DNA of 64,000 nucleotides from CAZDVQ01 sp964508975 (GCA_964508975.1 CAZDVQ010000007.1:1-64000), one strand, 5' to 3'; shown: positions 49,017 through 58,195, counted from the first letter of the stretch. A program made the numbers and translations. The notes: generated by a model not told the origin, from the letters alone.

Positions 49017-51668
49017 CTAATCCCACAACTTGGGCAACTTGTAGGCGTACACCACCTTTTGGTCGGCCACCACCAATATGTTGATGCTTTCTTGGAATAA
49101 ATCACTTACCACAAATCTACTACTCCCCGCCAGCGGGAAACCCGGCAAAAGTTTGCCCTTGCTTGACCAAAGCCAAAGCTTACGGGTCTTTCGGGATACC
49201 GTCCCGATACCCTTTTTTGTGCTACCCACAATGTCAAAGGCACAGAGGATATCCATGGGCTCAGGCGTTTTTACCGAAAAAACCTTTTTGAACTCTTTAT
49301 CGGTATAAGCATACAAATTCAACAGTTTGCTGGACAAAGAGAGGTAATCGTAGCGTTCATCGTTGACGATGTCTTGAAACTCAAAACCACTTAGTTTTTG
49401 TCCCTCTGGTGAAACCGCCAAGCGGAAAGTTGCGCCTTGGTAGTTCGCCGCCACCACCGAGCCTGAGGACTGGCAAACGGCGATGCGCTTGTGCTCGGCA
49501 TCAATGCCCCAGTTCACGATATCCGTTCCAACGTTTACCAATGGACCTGCCTGAGCGCCATTGCGGTTATAATTATACAGGTTTCCGCCTTGGTTGATGG
49601 CTGCCAACTTGTAATTTGCACCATCTTTATATACTTTCATCGGCGTAGCTAAAGGGCTAGGTAAAGTTTGAGGACTCCAACCTTCCAGTGGGCTACCATC
49701 CGACTTGTAGCCAAAAACATTGGCATTTAGGCTCCCCACAAAAAACCGATGGCCAAGGCCCAAGTTGGTTACCAACATGCCTTTTGCCGCACCCACCGGG
49801 ATGCTAATCGGCTCGTATACCTCGTTCCCTAGGTAATCAAGCATATAAATTTTCGACTTGGTATTGAATACGTACTGCAGGTAGCCATTGTCGAAATAGT
49901 CAACCTGGTAAATATCCGAGAGGATAAGATCATCAATGACTTTTGACCAGCGCAACACACCATCGTTACCGATTAAGTATAAGCGCTTCGTCGAGTCTTG
50001 AATAATGATTTCTTGTTTACCGCTTTGGTGGTTCACTACAAGATTTGGCGCGAGGTGTGCTTTGGCTAAAAGCTCAACCCGCCAAGCAATGCTGGCTGTT
50101 TGCTTCGTCTTCACCGTATCTGGAATACCAACTACCGATAGGTCAAATCGGCGGCCTTGCCCTACACAGTTGATGCTAAAGGGTTCAAAGTTTTGGCAAG
50201 CTTCAAACGCTTTAAGTACTGGATCGCGGAGCTCTGGCCGGGTATAGGCTTTAACCAACTGTATACATCGGCTCGGAAAGGCCAAAAAGCGATAATGTGC
50301 CCGCTCTGGTAACCTGGCCAACAAGGTTTGGTAGCGTTGGTCGTTGTGCAAAACCAGGCCAAAATTATGCTTATCAATCCATAGCCTGAGTCCATCCAGG
50401 GAGTTGGCAAAAACGATATAATCGTCGATAGCGGTGTAGTACGGGGCGTTGATAAGGCTCAGGCTAGGACCAAAAACGGTTTCAAACACATCGTTGGCCG
50501 ACAAGCGGTCGATCCTGTAATCCAAGTGGAAGTTCGTGGGCTCTTTCACGTCCGATTGATAAGAACGGAGCAACTTTAAAGCCTTGCTGGTATCGGTACA
50601 TTGCACCAGGGCATAAGCATCTTTGAGGTATTTCTCATCCGCAGGGTCGGTGATGAACAAGCCCATATCGTGTTTAACCCAAGGCAGAATATGTTTTTTA
50701 AAGGCCTTATGTTTAGAGCTGCTTAATTTAGAACAAAGAGATTTCAAGCCATCCGCACCTATATAATGAAGAATGGCAATATTATCAGGCAATACTTCAT
50801 CGATATGAGAAGCTGGCGCTAAATCCTGCCTAACCAAGGCCTGGAATAAAGCATTGCCATCGGCAGCATTCAAGCGGCCTTGCAACATCAATGCCGACGA
50901 ATCGCCAGAAAGTTTGAGGCTCGTCCAATCGAACATTTTGTTCAAGCTTGCTACATCCTTACGGGCAAAGGGCGAGAACACCTCGGTGAAAGTAGCCAGC
51001 AAACTACCTTTTATATGGATGTTGGCGTTTTGTTTACTGCTGGGCAGCACAATCGCATGATTGGGCGACAAGCCTTGTTTATCGCTCACCGCGTCGATGG
51101 CGTACTCAACGAACAAGGACAAACGACTTAACAGGAGCAAGTTTTTATACTTGGCGATGGTAATTTTTTGTCCGTTGCTAAGCTTCAAGTTCAGCAAGTT
51201 TTGTCCACGGAAAGACGCCGTGCTCAACAGTTCTCGCTCAAAAATTGAGCTGAGTTGGGCAGTGCTAAGTTGACCCTTTTTCAGTTCGAAAATATGTAAT
51301 GCTGCCAAGGCATCAACCCGGCTGATGCCTAAACCCGAGAGCAGGGAAGCGTCGTTGAGGGCTGCAAGCTCTGGGAACTTGGCTATGATACTATCAATAA
51401 GCTGGTAGTCTTCGGTTACAATGTTCATGGCGGGCAATGTACCCAGTTCACCTGTTTTAAACTGATCCTGACGTTCAGAGAAACTACCCAGTTCGAAAAC
51501 TATCCCAAAGTTTTCGGGCATGGCTTTCCAGGCGGTTGACTGTTGCCAAGGCAGGTTAAAGCGGCTCAATACCGTGTACACCAAGCCCAGTACCAAAACG
51601 GCGATGAGTAGTATCCAGGTTTTATTGGATCCGAAAATTTTCAACAATAAATTATATATACTAGCCAT
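49017..51668 (-). CDS. Large membrane-anchored protein with DUF3352-like and propeller-like parts
   Basis: 883 aa from ATG 51668. One N-terminal membrane helix (TWILLIAVLVLGLVYTVLS), a long all-alpha/beta region (about 60-520) that looks like the DUF3352-type family of Bacteroidota, and a C-terminal region of about 330 residues with short strand repeats (QEIIIQDSTKRLYLIGNDGVLRWSK, IYMLDYLGNEVYEPI, GFPLAGSSRFVVSDLF, KVVYAYKL) like a PQQ/WD-type propeller. It should face the periplasm. Function unknown. An alternative start at 51695 is rejected as it is upstream of the anchor. Confidence 0.7.
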   Translation of the reverse strand: MASIYNLLLKIFGSNKTWILLIAVLVLGLVYTVLSRFNLPWQQSTAWKAMPENFGIVFELGSFSERQDQFKTGELGTLPAMNIVTEDYQLIDSIIAKFPELAALNDASLLSGLGISRVDALAALHIFELKKGQLSTAQLSSIFERELLSTASFRGQNLLNLKLSNGQKITIAKYKNLLLLSRLSLFVEYAIDAVSDKQGLSPNHAIVLPSSKQNANIHIKGSLLATFTEVFSPFARKDVASLNKMFDWTSLKLSGDSSALMLQGRLNAADGNALFQALVRQDLAPASHIDEVLPDNIAILHYIGADGLKSLCSKLSSSKHKAFKKHILPWVKHDMGLFITDPADEKYLKDAYALVQCTDTSKALKLLRSYQSDVKEPTNFHLDYRIDRLSANDVFETVFGPSLSLINAPYYTAIDDYIVFANSLDGLRLWIDKHNFGLVLHNDQRYQTLLARLPERAHYRFLAFPSRCIQLVKAYTRPELRDPVLKAFEACQNFEPFSINCVGQGRRFDLSVVGIPDTVKTKQTASIAWRVELLAKAHLAPNLVVNHQSGKQEIIIQDSTKRLYLIGNDGVLRWSKVIDDLILSDIYQVDYFDNGYLQYVFNTKSKIYMLDYLGNEVYEPISIPVGAAKGMLVTNLGLGHRFFVGSLNANVFGYKSDGSPLEGWSPQTLPSPLATPMKVYKDGANYKLAAINQGGNLYNYNRNGAQAGPLVNVGTDIVNWGIDAEHKRIAVCQSSGSVVAANYQGATFRLAVSPEGQKLSGFEFQDIVNDERYDYLSLSSKLLNLYAYTDKEFKKVFSVKTPEPMDILCAFDIVGSTKKGIGTVSRKTRKLWLWSSKGKLLPGFPLAGSSRFVVSDLFQESINILVVADQKVVYAYKLPKLWD

Positions 51669-51814
51669 TAGGGTTATATCAAGGTTAAAGTGCAAATATC
51701 GGAATTTTAAGCAAATAGTGACATTTCAATGTGTTTAGTCGTTATATACCCGAGCCATGTAACAAGCGCCGTATCTGGCATGCTTTTTTATCCCCATTAT
51801 TCCGTTCAAATCCT

Positions 51815-51822
51815 TACCTTTG
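51815..51822 (+). promoter_or_regulatory. -7 box TACCTTTG for the lectin-domain gene
   Basis: Matches TAnnTTTG, 19 bases before the ATG at 51842. The 173-base gap to the divergent 883-aa gene contains no other clear signal. Confidence 0.5.
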
Positions 51823-51841
51823 CACCCTGAATAATCCTGTT

Positions 51842-52855
51842 ATGAGGATCAAAGTTGGTCTAGTTTGTTTAGTTCTAGTTAGTAAAGCGAACCTTTGCTT
51901 GGCGCAGTACGTGTTCAGCACCAAGGGTGATGCAACTATGCTAACCCAGGACTGCTATCAACTGACCAGCGACACCACCTTTTTATTCGGCAGTATTTGG
52001 AGTAAAACCTCCATAGATTTGAGCAATGCTTTCGACTTGAAATTTGCCGTTAACCTCGGTTGTAAAAGCGACGGCGGCGAAGGTCTAGCCTTTGTACTTC
52101 AAGCTGCACCTGACAGCACCCACGCCGTGGGATGCCCCGGCGAGCGCCTAGGGTTTGGTGTTCCGCCTGCTGGTTTGCGTTGCAAACCGATCAAACCATC
52201 CCTGGCGGTAGAGATAGACACCCGGGAGAATAAGAACGTGCCGGTTAGCGATATCAACGTGGATCACCTGAGCCTAGTCCGCGACGGCAACCAAGCCCAA
52301 CCGCTTATGCCACCCGTGCGCGCGAGCACAAAATCGTCGAATATCAACGATTGCGAATTCCACGAGTTTAGGATTACCTGGAAGCCTTCAACACGAGAAC
52401 TAAAGGTATATTTTGACGGTGAGTTGAAAATAGTTTATGTCAAAGATTTGCAAAACGAGATTTTCCCAGGCAAGAAAAACCTGTTTTTTGGCTTTACCTC
52501 GGCTACCGGTGCTCGACCAAACGTGCATGTAGTATGTGCCAACCAGCTTATATTAGAAGTTGATGCCGATTTTTACAACAAGAATGCCTTTGAACAAGGC
52601 GTAGGCATATACACCAACCCATCCACAGAGCAAATCATTGTAGATGTAAACTTTGACATCACCCGCAATATCAAAATTCAATTGTTCAACGTGCGTGGCG
52701 AAGTGGTCAGGACCATCGACGAGAAATATGTTCGCGATGCCAAGTACCGCATAAACCTACCAGGCTTACCCCAGGGTATTTACTACCTTAAAGTAAGCGA
52801 TGGTAAAAGTGTAAAAACACGGAAAATTATACACCTGGCTATCCGAAGGGCCTAA
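51842..52855 (+). CDS. Secreted L-type-lectin-domain protein with T9SS C-terminal domain
   Basis: 337 aa from ATG 51842 with signal peptide (VGLVCLVLVSKANLCLAQ). The L-type lectin domain is at about 25-240: FDLKFAVNLGCKSDGGEGLAFVLQ, LGFGVPPAGL, PSLAVEIDTREN, DHLSLVRDG, HEFRITWKPSTRELKVYFDGE. The last 80 residues (IYTNPSTEQIIVDVNFD, IQLFNVRGEVVRTID, LPQGIYYLKVSDGKSVKTRKII) are a type A T9SS sorting domain. Likely a surface-exposed glycan-binding protein. Convergent with the next gene; the gap is 11 bases. Confidence 0.85.
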   Translation: MRIKVGLVCLVLVSKANLCLAQYVFSTKGDATMLTQDCYQLTSDTTFLFGSIWSKTSIDLSNAFDLKFAVNLGCKSDGGEGLAFVLQAAPDSTHAVGCPGERLGFGVPPAGLRCKPIKPSLAVEIDTRENKNVPVSDINVDHLSLVRDGNQAQPLMPPVRASTKSSNINDCEFHEFRITWKPSTRELKVYFDGELKIVYVKDLQNEIFPGKKNLFFGFTSATGARPNVHVVCANQLILEVDADFYNKNAFEQGVGIYTNPSTEQIIVDVNFDITRNIKIQLFNVRGEVVRTIDEKYVRDAKYRINLPGLPQGIYYLKVSDGKSVKTRKIIHLAIRRA

Positions 52856-52866
52856 GCCTTAAGATA

Positions 52867-53532
52867 TTAAGGTACCAAAGGTGTTTTAAAAGGCATGGCG
52901 TAATATTCCCACTCAAAGATGGTTTTGGAGGCCACGTCGTTGAGTGAACCCTTGCGCACGAGGCTAACCCTGATTTCCTTGCGGGGCAGTTCGGCAAACA
53001 CATCACCACGCAGGACAATATTAGAGCTTGTTGTTGGCCCGAGGATATTGAGTGATTTAAGGTGACCAATTTCGTCTTCCATCAGCACCACCAAGGTTTC
53101 ATCTTTCTTGAGGGCTTCGCCTTCCCAGCGGATGGTAGCACCTTTAGACAGACTGAAAGAATCTTGTTTAGCGGGCACCCTGAAGTCGGGCATATTCACC
53201 CCGATTTCATGGCCTTCGCCGGCGGCATCGGCAAATTTATAGTTTAAGCTCAAGGGGCATTCCGCAAATTTTTGGGATACCTTATACCTTGTGCCATAAT
53301 CGATCAAGCGGTTTTCGACCATGGCAATGCCCTGGAACAGGATACCCTTGGGTAAGCTCACCTTCACGGTATCTTTAAAAAAAACGGCCGTGGACATGAG
53401 TTCCTTGGAGGTTTCATCGTAGCGTACATACAAATTGCTGCGTTCAAAAGGCAGCGCTGCGGCCGCTGGTTTGCTGTTTTTACAAGCTACCACCACCGTG
53501 GCCAATAGCATTAGGAAGAAAATCTTTTTCAT
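52867..53532 (-). CDS. Putative lipoprotein of unknown function
   Basis: 221 aa from ATG 53532. Lipobox-like end of the signal (LATVVVACKNSK), then an all-beta looking body (SNLYVRYDETSKELMSTAVFF, VKVSLPKGILFQG, GATIRWEGEALKKDETLVVLMED). No family recognised. It probably sits at the inner leaflet of the outer membrane. Its promoter-like box (53567-53560) makes it a single gene. Confidence 0.65.
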   Translation of the reverse strand: MKKIFFLMLLATVVVACKNSKPAAAALPFERSNLYVRYDETSKELMSTAVFFKDTVKVSLPKGILFQGIAMVENRLIDYGTRYKVSQKFAECPLSLNYKFADAAGEGHEIGVNMPDFRVPAKQDSFSLSKGATIRWEGEALKKDETLVVLMEDEIGHLKSLNILGPTTSSNIVLRGDVFAELPRKEIRVSLVRKGSLNDVASKTIFEWEYYAMPFKTPLVP

Positions 53533-53559
53533 GTGGTATATTTTTATGAGTACTCGAAG

Positions 53560-53567
53560 CAAAAGTA
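53560..53567 (-). promoter_or_regulatory. -7 box TACTTTTG (minus) for the lipoprotein gene
   Basis: Minus-strand match to TAnnTTTG, 28 bases before the ATG at 53532, just outside the head of element 15. Confidence 0.45.
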
Positions 53568-53596
53568 TATAAATCCCAACAATCTATAATAGATTA

Positions 53597-53705
53597 TTTT
53601 GGGGGCGTTGCGGCTTCGCCGCCGGGCTTTGCGCGGCTGCGCAAGCTTGTCCCTTGCGCTTCGCGCTGCGGGAGCGCCTCCGGCGCCCGCTTCAATCCCT
53701 AACGC
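53597..53705 (+). repeat. GC-rich head/tail element 15 (head left)
   Basis: T-run, head GGGGGCGTTGCGGC, hairpin GCGGC-TTC-GCCGC, core CGGGCTTTGCGCGGC, inverted repeats GCGCTTCGCGC and GGCGCC, tail CGCTTCAATCCCTAACGC. Tail subtype CCCTAACGC as in element 7. It is separated from element 16 by only 19 bases, tail to tail: an empty bracket. Confidence 0.85.
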
Positions 53706-53724
53706 AACGGCGGCAATACTCCTC

Positions 53725-53841
53725 GCGTTTGCCCATGCGCCAGGTGCCCGGCGGGCGGCCCGGCAGGGCCGGTGCGCAACGCGCACTAAGCGAATAGCGC
53801 ACCCAGAGGGGACCGACGGCGCGAAGCGCCGTGGCGCCCAA
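53725..53841 (-). repeat. GC-rich head/tail element 16 (head right)
   Basis: Tail variant GCGTTTGCCCATGCG, CGGCGGGCGGCCCGGCAGGG, core GGTGCGCAACGCGCAC, CAGAGGGGACCGACGG, hairpin GGCGCGAAGCGCC, head GTGGCGCCCA. Opposite to element 15. Neither of the pair encloses a gene. Confidence 0.7.
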
Positions 53842-53890
53842 ATGAAATTATCGTCTGACGTTCCACTTAATCTATTGGTTGGATAAACAA

Positions 53891-53925
53891 AAAAGCCACC
53901 CCGGTAATCCGAGATGGCTTTTTCT
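53891..53925 (-). terminator. Intrinsic terminator of the M23 peptidase gene
   Basis: On the minus strand, AAAAAGCCATCTCGG / CCGGGGTGGCTTTTTTG with loop ATTA and two mismatches, then a T-run. It lies 20 bases after the stop codon at 53945. Confidence 0.8.
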
Positions 53926-53944
53926 ATACGACGAACTACAAATA

Positions 53945-54928
53945 CTAGTAGTCGAAAGATTTTTGTGTTTGAGAAGCACGCTGGATGAACTCTTGGTATT
54001 CATCTGGTGTCATGCCATCGAGGATGTAAGACATTGGGTTAACCTTAACGCCATCCTTGATGATTTCATAGTGTAAGTGTGGGCTAGTTGAAGTGCCGGT
54101 GCTACCTACAAGACCGATAACCTCGCCGCGTTTAACTTTTTGGCCTGGGCGAACTTTAATGGTTTGCATGTGTGCATACAAACTTTCGTAGCCATAACCG
54201 TGCGAGATAATCACGTTGTTTCCATAGCCAGAGCCACGGCTTTCAACGCGGGTAACCACACCGTTTCCGGTAGCGTAGATTGGTGTACCAGCGCGCGCAC
54301 CGAAGTCGATACCCGTGTGCATTTTCATTACTTTGAAAACTGGGTGTAACCTCCAACCGAAGCCAGAAAGGGCTTGAATATCTTTATTGATTTTATCCTC
54401 GCGGATAGGTTTGATAGAAGGAACCGCTTGCATACGGTCTTCGTTACGTTCAAAATCTTCAATAATCTGTTTGTATGATTTAGCTTGAAGATTGATTTTA
54501 TATTTCAGCTTTTGAATTTTCTCGGCGGTTTTAGCCAAGAGTTCACGTTCAGACAAGTTTTTGTAATCTTGGTATTTTTCGCGGCCACCTGTGCCAGCTG
54601 CCCATACGGCATCGTCGATTGGATCGGATTGAAGGATAACGCGGTAAATTCCCTTATCGCGTTCGCGTAAATTTTCAACTGCTTTTGATACGAGGTCAAG
54701 CTCGGCGTTCAAGCGGTTGTATTCCTGTTTATACTTGGCAATCTCGCGCTTGAGTAGTTTTTCATTGGGCGTGTTGAAGAAGTTGGTGTAAACCACAATC
54801 GCAAGTGCGCCGAAAACGACAGCACTAGACACGAAACCGAATGTACGAACCAGGTAGGTCTTCCATGAGGTGACCACCTTTTCATACCGCAAGGTATGTT
54901 TATTATAAACGAACTTTTCCTTAGCCAT
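53945..54928 (-). CDS. Membrane-anchored M23-family metallopeptidase
   Basis: 327 aa. A membrane helix (TFGFVSSAVVFGALAIVVYTNFF) near residue 30, a coiled coil (LLKREIAKYKQEYNRLNAELDLVSKAVENLRERD), then a LytM-type M23 domain: GFGWRLHPVFKVMKMHTGIDFGARAGTPI (metal-binding His and Asp), VESRGSGYGNNVIISHGYGYESLYAHM and GLVGSTGTSTSPHLHYEII (HxH). All zinc ligands and the catalytic His are present, so it should be active on peptidoglycan cross-bridges. The arrangement (anchor, coiled coil, LytM) is that of cell-division/growth peptidases. Confidence 0.92.
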   Translation of the reverse strand: MAKEKFVYNKHTLRYEKVVTSWKTYLVRTFGFVSSAVVFGALAIVVYTNFFNTPNEKLLKREIAKYKQEYNRLNAELDLVSKAVENLRERDKGIYRVILQSDPIDDAVWAAGTGGREKYQDYKNLSERELLAKTAEKIQKLKYKINLQAKSYKQIIEDFERNEDRMQAVPSIKPIREDKINKDIQALSGFGWRLHPVFKVMKMHTGIDFGARAGTPIYATGNGVVTRVESRGSGYGNNVIISHGYGYESLYAHMQTIKVRPGQKVKRGEVIGLVGSTGTSTSPHLHYEIIKDGVKVNPMSYILDGMTPDEYQEFIQRASQTQKSFDY

Positions 54929-54962
54929 TGTTGTCTTAAATTGTGTAGTTAGCCTAACTCCG

Positions 54963-55268
54963 TCAGAACCGTTTTGATTGCAATCTCTTGTTTAAGAAGC
55001 GATAAAATTGGTTTAGGTTGCTTTGAACCTTGAATTCTAACGAATTATTAAACTGTTTGTCAGATTTAACGTAGAGTTTAATCAAATCAATGATAAATCT
55101 TTCAACAATTTGGTTGTATTCCCCCGTGGGTGTCAAGCTTTGATACTCAGCGGATTGCAAATATAGAAAGCTATTTTGACTTGTCAACCTTTTTAATAAT
55201 TTTTTAACCAACTTTTTATTTTGGCTAGGTAAAATCAGGTTGTAGTTAGGCCACAAACTTTTTCCCAA
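54963..55268 (-). CDS. Doubtful small ORF between M23 and alaS
   Basis: 101 codons, rich in Lys, Asn, Leu and Gln as expected of AT-rich noncoding sequence, though the part NQIVERFIIDLIKLYVKSDKQ looks helix-like. A very good minus-strand promoter (55158-55187) lies inside it and points at the M23 gene, which argues that this is a leader. No known family, and no homology check was possible. Confidence 0.25.
   Translation of the reverse strand: MGKSLWPNYNLILPSQNKKLVKKLLKRLTSQNSFLYLQSAEYQSLTPTGEYNQIVERFIIDLIKLYVKSDKQFNNSLEFKVQSNLNQFYRFLNKRLQSKRF
55158..55187 (-). promoter_or_regulatory. Textbook Bacteroidota promoter (TTG-N19-TATATTTG)
   Basis: Minus strand: TTG at 55187-55185, 19 bases, then TATATTTG at 55165-55158. 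It is the best-spaced -33/-7 pair that I found in the window. It would start transcription near 55150 and give a leader of about 220 bases before the M23 peptidase ATG. Confidence 0.65.
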
Positions 55269-55349
55269 AAATTAGTTGCTATGTGTAGAACGAAATTCAA
55301 TGCACATAGTTTCAGCCTAGTGATATAGTACAATTCATACAGCTATATA

Positions 55350-55357
55350 TATGTTTG
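55350..55357 (+). promoter_or_regulatory. -7 box TATGTTTG upstream of alaS
   Basis: Matches TAnnTTTG, 80 bases before the alaS ATG, within a TATATATA-rich region. No -33 at the usual spacing. A second possible element (GAACTTTG, 55400-55407) fits less well. Confidence 0.4.
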
Positions 55358-55437
55358 CAAATTAGCGTAGACTTGACCATAATATCTATTATTTTTTTAG
55401 AACTTTGCGTACTTAAAATTGAACAACCTCTTTCCTG

Positions 55438-58065
55438 ATGATGACATCTGCCGACATTCGCCGCAACTTTTTACAATTCTTTGAACAGAAAGGCCATAAG
55501 ATTGTCCCCTCGGCCCCGCTCGTGAATAAAACCGACCCAACCCTGATGTTCGTGAACTCGGGTATGGCTCCTTTTAAAGATTACTTCCTAGGCAACCAAG
55601 AACCTAGTGCGCCCCGAATTGCAGATACACAAAAATGCCTCCGGGTATCCGGCAAGCATAACGACTTGGACGAAGTAGGCCGCGACGGTACGCACCACAC
55701 CCTTTTCGAGATGTTGGGCAACTGGTCGTTTGGCGATTATTTCAAAAAAGAAGCCATCGCTTGGTCGTGGGAGCTCCTCACCAAGGTATATAAGCTACCC
55801 GAAGACCGCCTGTACGCCACCGTTTTCGGCGGTGATGCCAATGAAAACCTCGAGCCCGATAATGAAGCACTTGAACTCTGGTTACAATTCTTGCCCAAAG
55901 AGCGTATTCTGTACGGCAACAAAAAAGATAACTTCTGGGAAATGGGCGACACCGGCCCTTGCGGTCCTTGCTCGGAAATCCACTTCGACATGCGTAGCGA
56001 CGAGGCCCGTGCTGCTATCCCTGGCCAAGACCTCGTGAACAAAGACCACCCGCTGGTGGTAGAAATATGGAACAACGTATTCATGCAGTTCAACCGTAAA
56101 GCCGACCGCTCGCTTGAACCGCTGCCCGCCAAACACGTGGATACCGGCATGGGTTTCGAACGCCTTTGCATGGTACTGCAAGGCAAAACCGCTACTTACG
56201 ATACCGATGTATTTACACCTATTATACATTACATCGAAGATTTCTGTAAAATACCTTACACCTTTAGTTATGCCGACGAGGCCAAGAGCGATATGGCCAT
56301 GCGCGTGGTAGCAGACCACATCCGCGCGATTAGCTTCGTGATTGCAGATGGCCAGTTACCTTCCAATACCGGTGCTGGTTACGTTATCCGCCGCATCTTG
56401 CGCCGTGCCGTCCGCTATTACTTTAGCTTCTTGAATATCCAGGACCCCTTCCTGCACCGTTTAGTACCACAGCTGGCCGATATCTTCAAGGATGTGTTCC
56501 CCGAGTTGAAAGCCCAGCAAGATTTCGTGGCCAAGGTTATTCTAGAAGAAGAAAAATCGTTCCTACGTACCCTCGACAAAGGCTTACGCCGCATGGAAGA
56601 AATAGAGGTGGATAGCAACAAAGTCATCGAGGGTAAAATTGCCTTCGAACTATATGACACCTTCGGCTTCCCGATTGACTTAACCCTGCTGGTGGCTGCC
56701 GAGAAAGGCTACACCGTTGACCAAGTTGGTTTTGAACAAGCCTTGCAAGAACAAAAAACACGCTCCCGTGCAGCTACCACCCGTACGGTTGGCGACTGGG
56801 CTGAGCTCATCGACAACCCCGAGGTTACTTTCGTGGGTTACGACCGCCTGGCCGTTGATGGCGCACAAGTGATTAAATATCGTACCGTTGAACTAAAAGG
56901 CAAACCGGAGTACCAAGTTGTATTAAACATCACGCCTTTTTACCCAGAAGGCGGTGGTCAAGTTGGCGATACAGGCACCATGCGCTTTGACGAGGAAACT
57001 GTTCAGGTTATTGATACCCGCAAGGAAAACGACCTGATTATACACGTGCTCAACCGCTTGCCCGAAAACCTGAGCGCCAACGTGAACACCGCTGTAAACG
57101 CCAGCAAACGCAAGAATACCGAGAATAACCACTCGGCTACCCACCTCTTGCACGCGGCCCTACGCGAAGTACTGGGCACACACGTACAGCAAAAAGGCTC
57201 CTTGGTTAATGACAGATACCTCCGCTTCGACTTCTCGCACTTTGAGAAGATGAGCGACGAGCAGATTGCCCGGGTGGAAGCCATAGTCAATGCTAAAATA
57301 CGCGAGAACGTTAGTCTGGAAGAAAACCGCAACATGCCTATCGAAGCAGCGAAAGCAGCTGGAGCCATGATGTTGTTCGGCGAAAAATACGGCGAGAGCG
57401 TACGCATGATTACCTTCGACCCCGCGTACTCACGCGAGCTTTGTGGTGGTTGCCATGTGAAAAGCACTGGCCAGATTGGTTTCTTCAAGATCACTTCAGA
57501 AGCAGCTATTGCCGCCGGTGTACGGCGGGTAGAAGCGGTAACGGCCGAAAGTGCCGAACACTTCATCCAAGATGCCTTTGTTCAATTGGGTCAAGTGAAA
57601 GAAGTCCTTAAAAATCCTAAAGATTTGGCCGCGGCCATCAGCGGCTTGCAAGAGCAACTCAAAACCAGCCAGAAAGAAATTGAAAAACTATACTTGCTGC
57701 AAGCTAAATTAGCCAAGGCTAGCCTGCTGCAACAAGTAGAAAATATCAACGGTATCAACTTTTACGCTGCCGAGGTTGAGATTGATTCAGCCGAAGCCTT
57801 GAAACAATTGGCTACCGACTTGCGCAAGGAGGAAGCTGCATTTATCGTGCTGGGTGCTAGCATCGGAGGAAAAGCAAACCTGGTGGTAGCTATCAACGAT
57901 GATTTAATGCAAGCTAAAGGCTTTAACGCTGGTCAAATCGTGAAAGAAATCGCCAAGAACGTGCAAGGTGGCGGCGGCGGTCAAAACTTTTTGGCCACTG
58001 CTGGAGGTACCAAGCCAGAGGGTATTCCTGCGGCGATTGAGGCCGCCAAAGCAAGCTTAAGTTAA
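55438..58065 (+). CDS. alaS: Alanyl-tRNA synthetase
   Basis: 875 aa, the usual length. Class II catalytic core: ADIRRNFLQFFEQKGHKIVPS, FVNSGMAPFKDYFLG, HHTLFEMLGNWSFGDYFKKEAI, GCGPCSEIHFD-like GPCGPCSEIHFD. The editing domain carries the zinc ligands NHSATHLLHAALREVLG (about 565) and ELCGGCHVKSTGQIG (about 667). The C-terminal domain ends in GGGGGQNFLATAGG, involved in tRNA binding. It charges tRNA-Ala and clears mischarged Ser/Gly. Start: two ATGs in a row at 55438 and 55441; either may be used. Confidence 0.97.
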   Translation: MMTSADIRRNFLQFFEQKGHKIVPSAPLVNKTDPTLMFVNSGMAPFKDYFLGNQEPSAPRIADTQKCLRVSGKHNDLDEVGRDGTHHTLFEMLGNWSFGDYFKKEAIAWSWELLTKVYKLPEDRLYATVFGGDANENLEPDNEALELWLQFLPKERILYGNKKDNFWEMGDTGPCGPCSEIHFDMRSDEARAAIPGQDLVNKDHPLVVEIWNNVFMQFNRKADRSLEPLPAKHVDTGMGFERLCMVLQGKTATYDTDVFTPIIHYIEDFCKIPYTFSYADEAKSDMAMRVVADHIRAISFVIADGQLPSNTGAGYVIRRILRRAVRYYFSFLNIQDPFLHRLVPQLADIFKDVFPELKAQQDFVAKVILEEEKSFLRTLDKGLRRMEEIEVDSNKVIEGKIAFELYDTFGFPIDLTLLVAAEKGYTVDQVGFEQALQEQKTRSRAATTRTVGDWAELIDNPEVTFVGYDRLAVDGAQVIKYRTVELKGKPEYQVVLNITPFYPEGGGQVGDTGTMRFDEETVQVIDTRKENDLIIHVLNRLPENLSANVNTAVNASKRKNTENNHSATHLLHAALREVLGTHVQQKGSLVNDRYLRFDFSHFEKMSDEQIARVEAIVNAKIRENVSLEENRNMPIEAAKAAGAMMLFGEKYGESVRMITFDPAYSRELCGGCHVKSTGQIGFFKITSEAAIAAGVRRVEAVTAESAEHFIQDAFVQLGQVKEVLKNPKDLAAAISGLQEQLKTSQKEIEKLYLLQAKLAKASLLQQVENINGINFYAAEVEIDSAEALKQLATDLRKEEAAFIVLGASIGGKANLVVAINDDLMQAKGFNAGQIVKEIAKNVQGGGGGQNFLATAGGTKPEGIPAAIEAAKASLS

Positions 58066-58158
58066 AATTACCCCGATGCAGGGCCAATTCGGCAGTATTC
58101 AGGAGCCCATACACTTACGGCAAGGTTTTTGAAAACAAAGCGCTTGTAAACAATTGTT

Positions 58159-58195
58159 CCGCAAGGCTAGTATGTATAAGCATCTAGCCTTGCGG
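58159..58195 (+). other. Perfect 12-bp hairpin before the FadL-like gene
   Basis: Arms CCGCAAGGCTAG and CTAGCCTTGCGG, loop of 13 bases TATGTATAAGCAT whose ends can add three A-U/G-C pairs. No T-run follows. It lies 94 bases after alaS and 24 bases before the ATG at 58220, so it could be a 3' end structure of alaS or a leader hairpin controlling translation of the porin gene. Confidence 0.6.
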
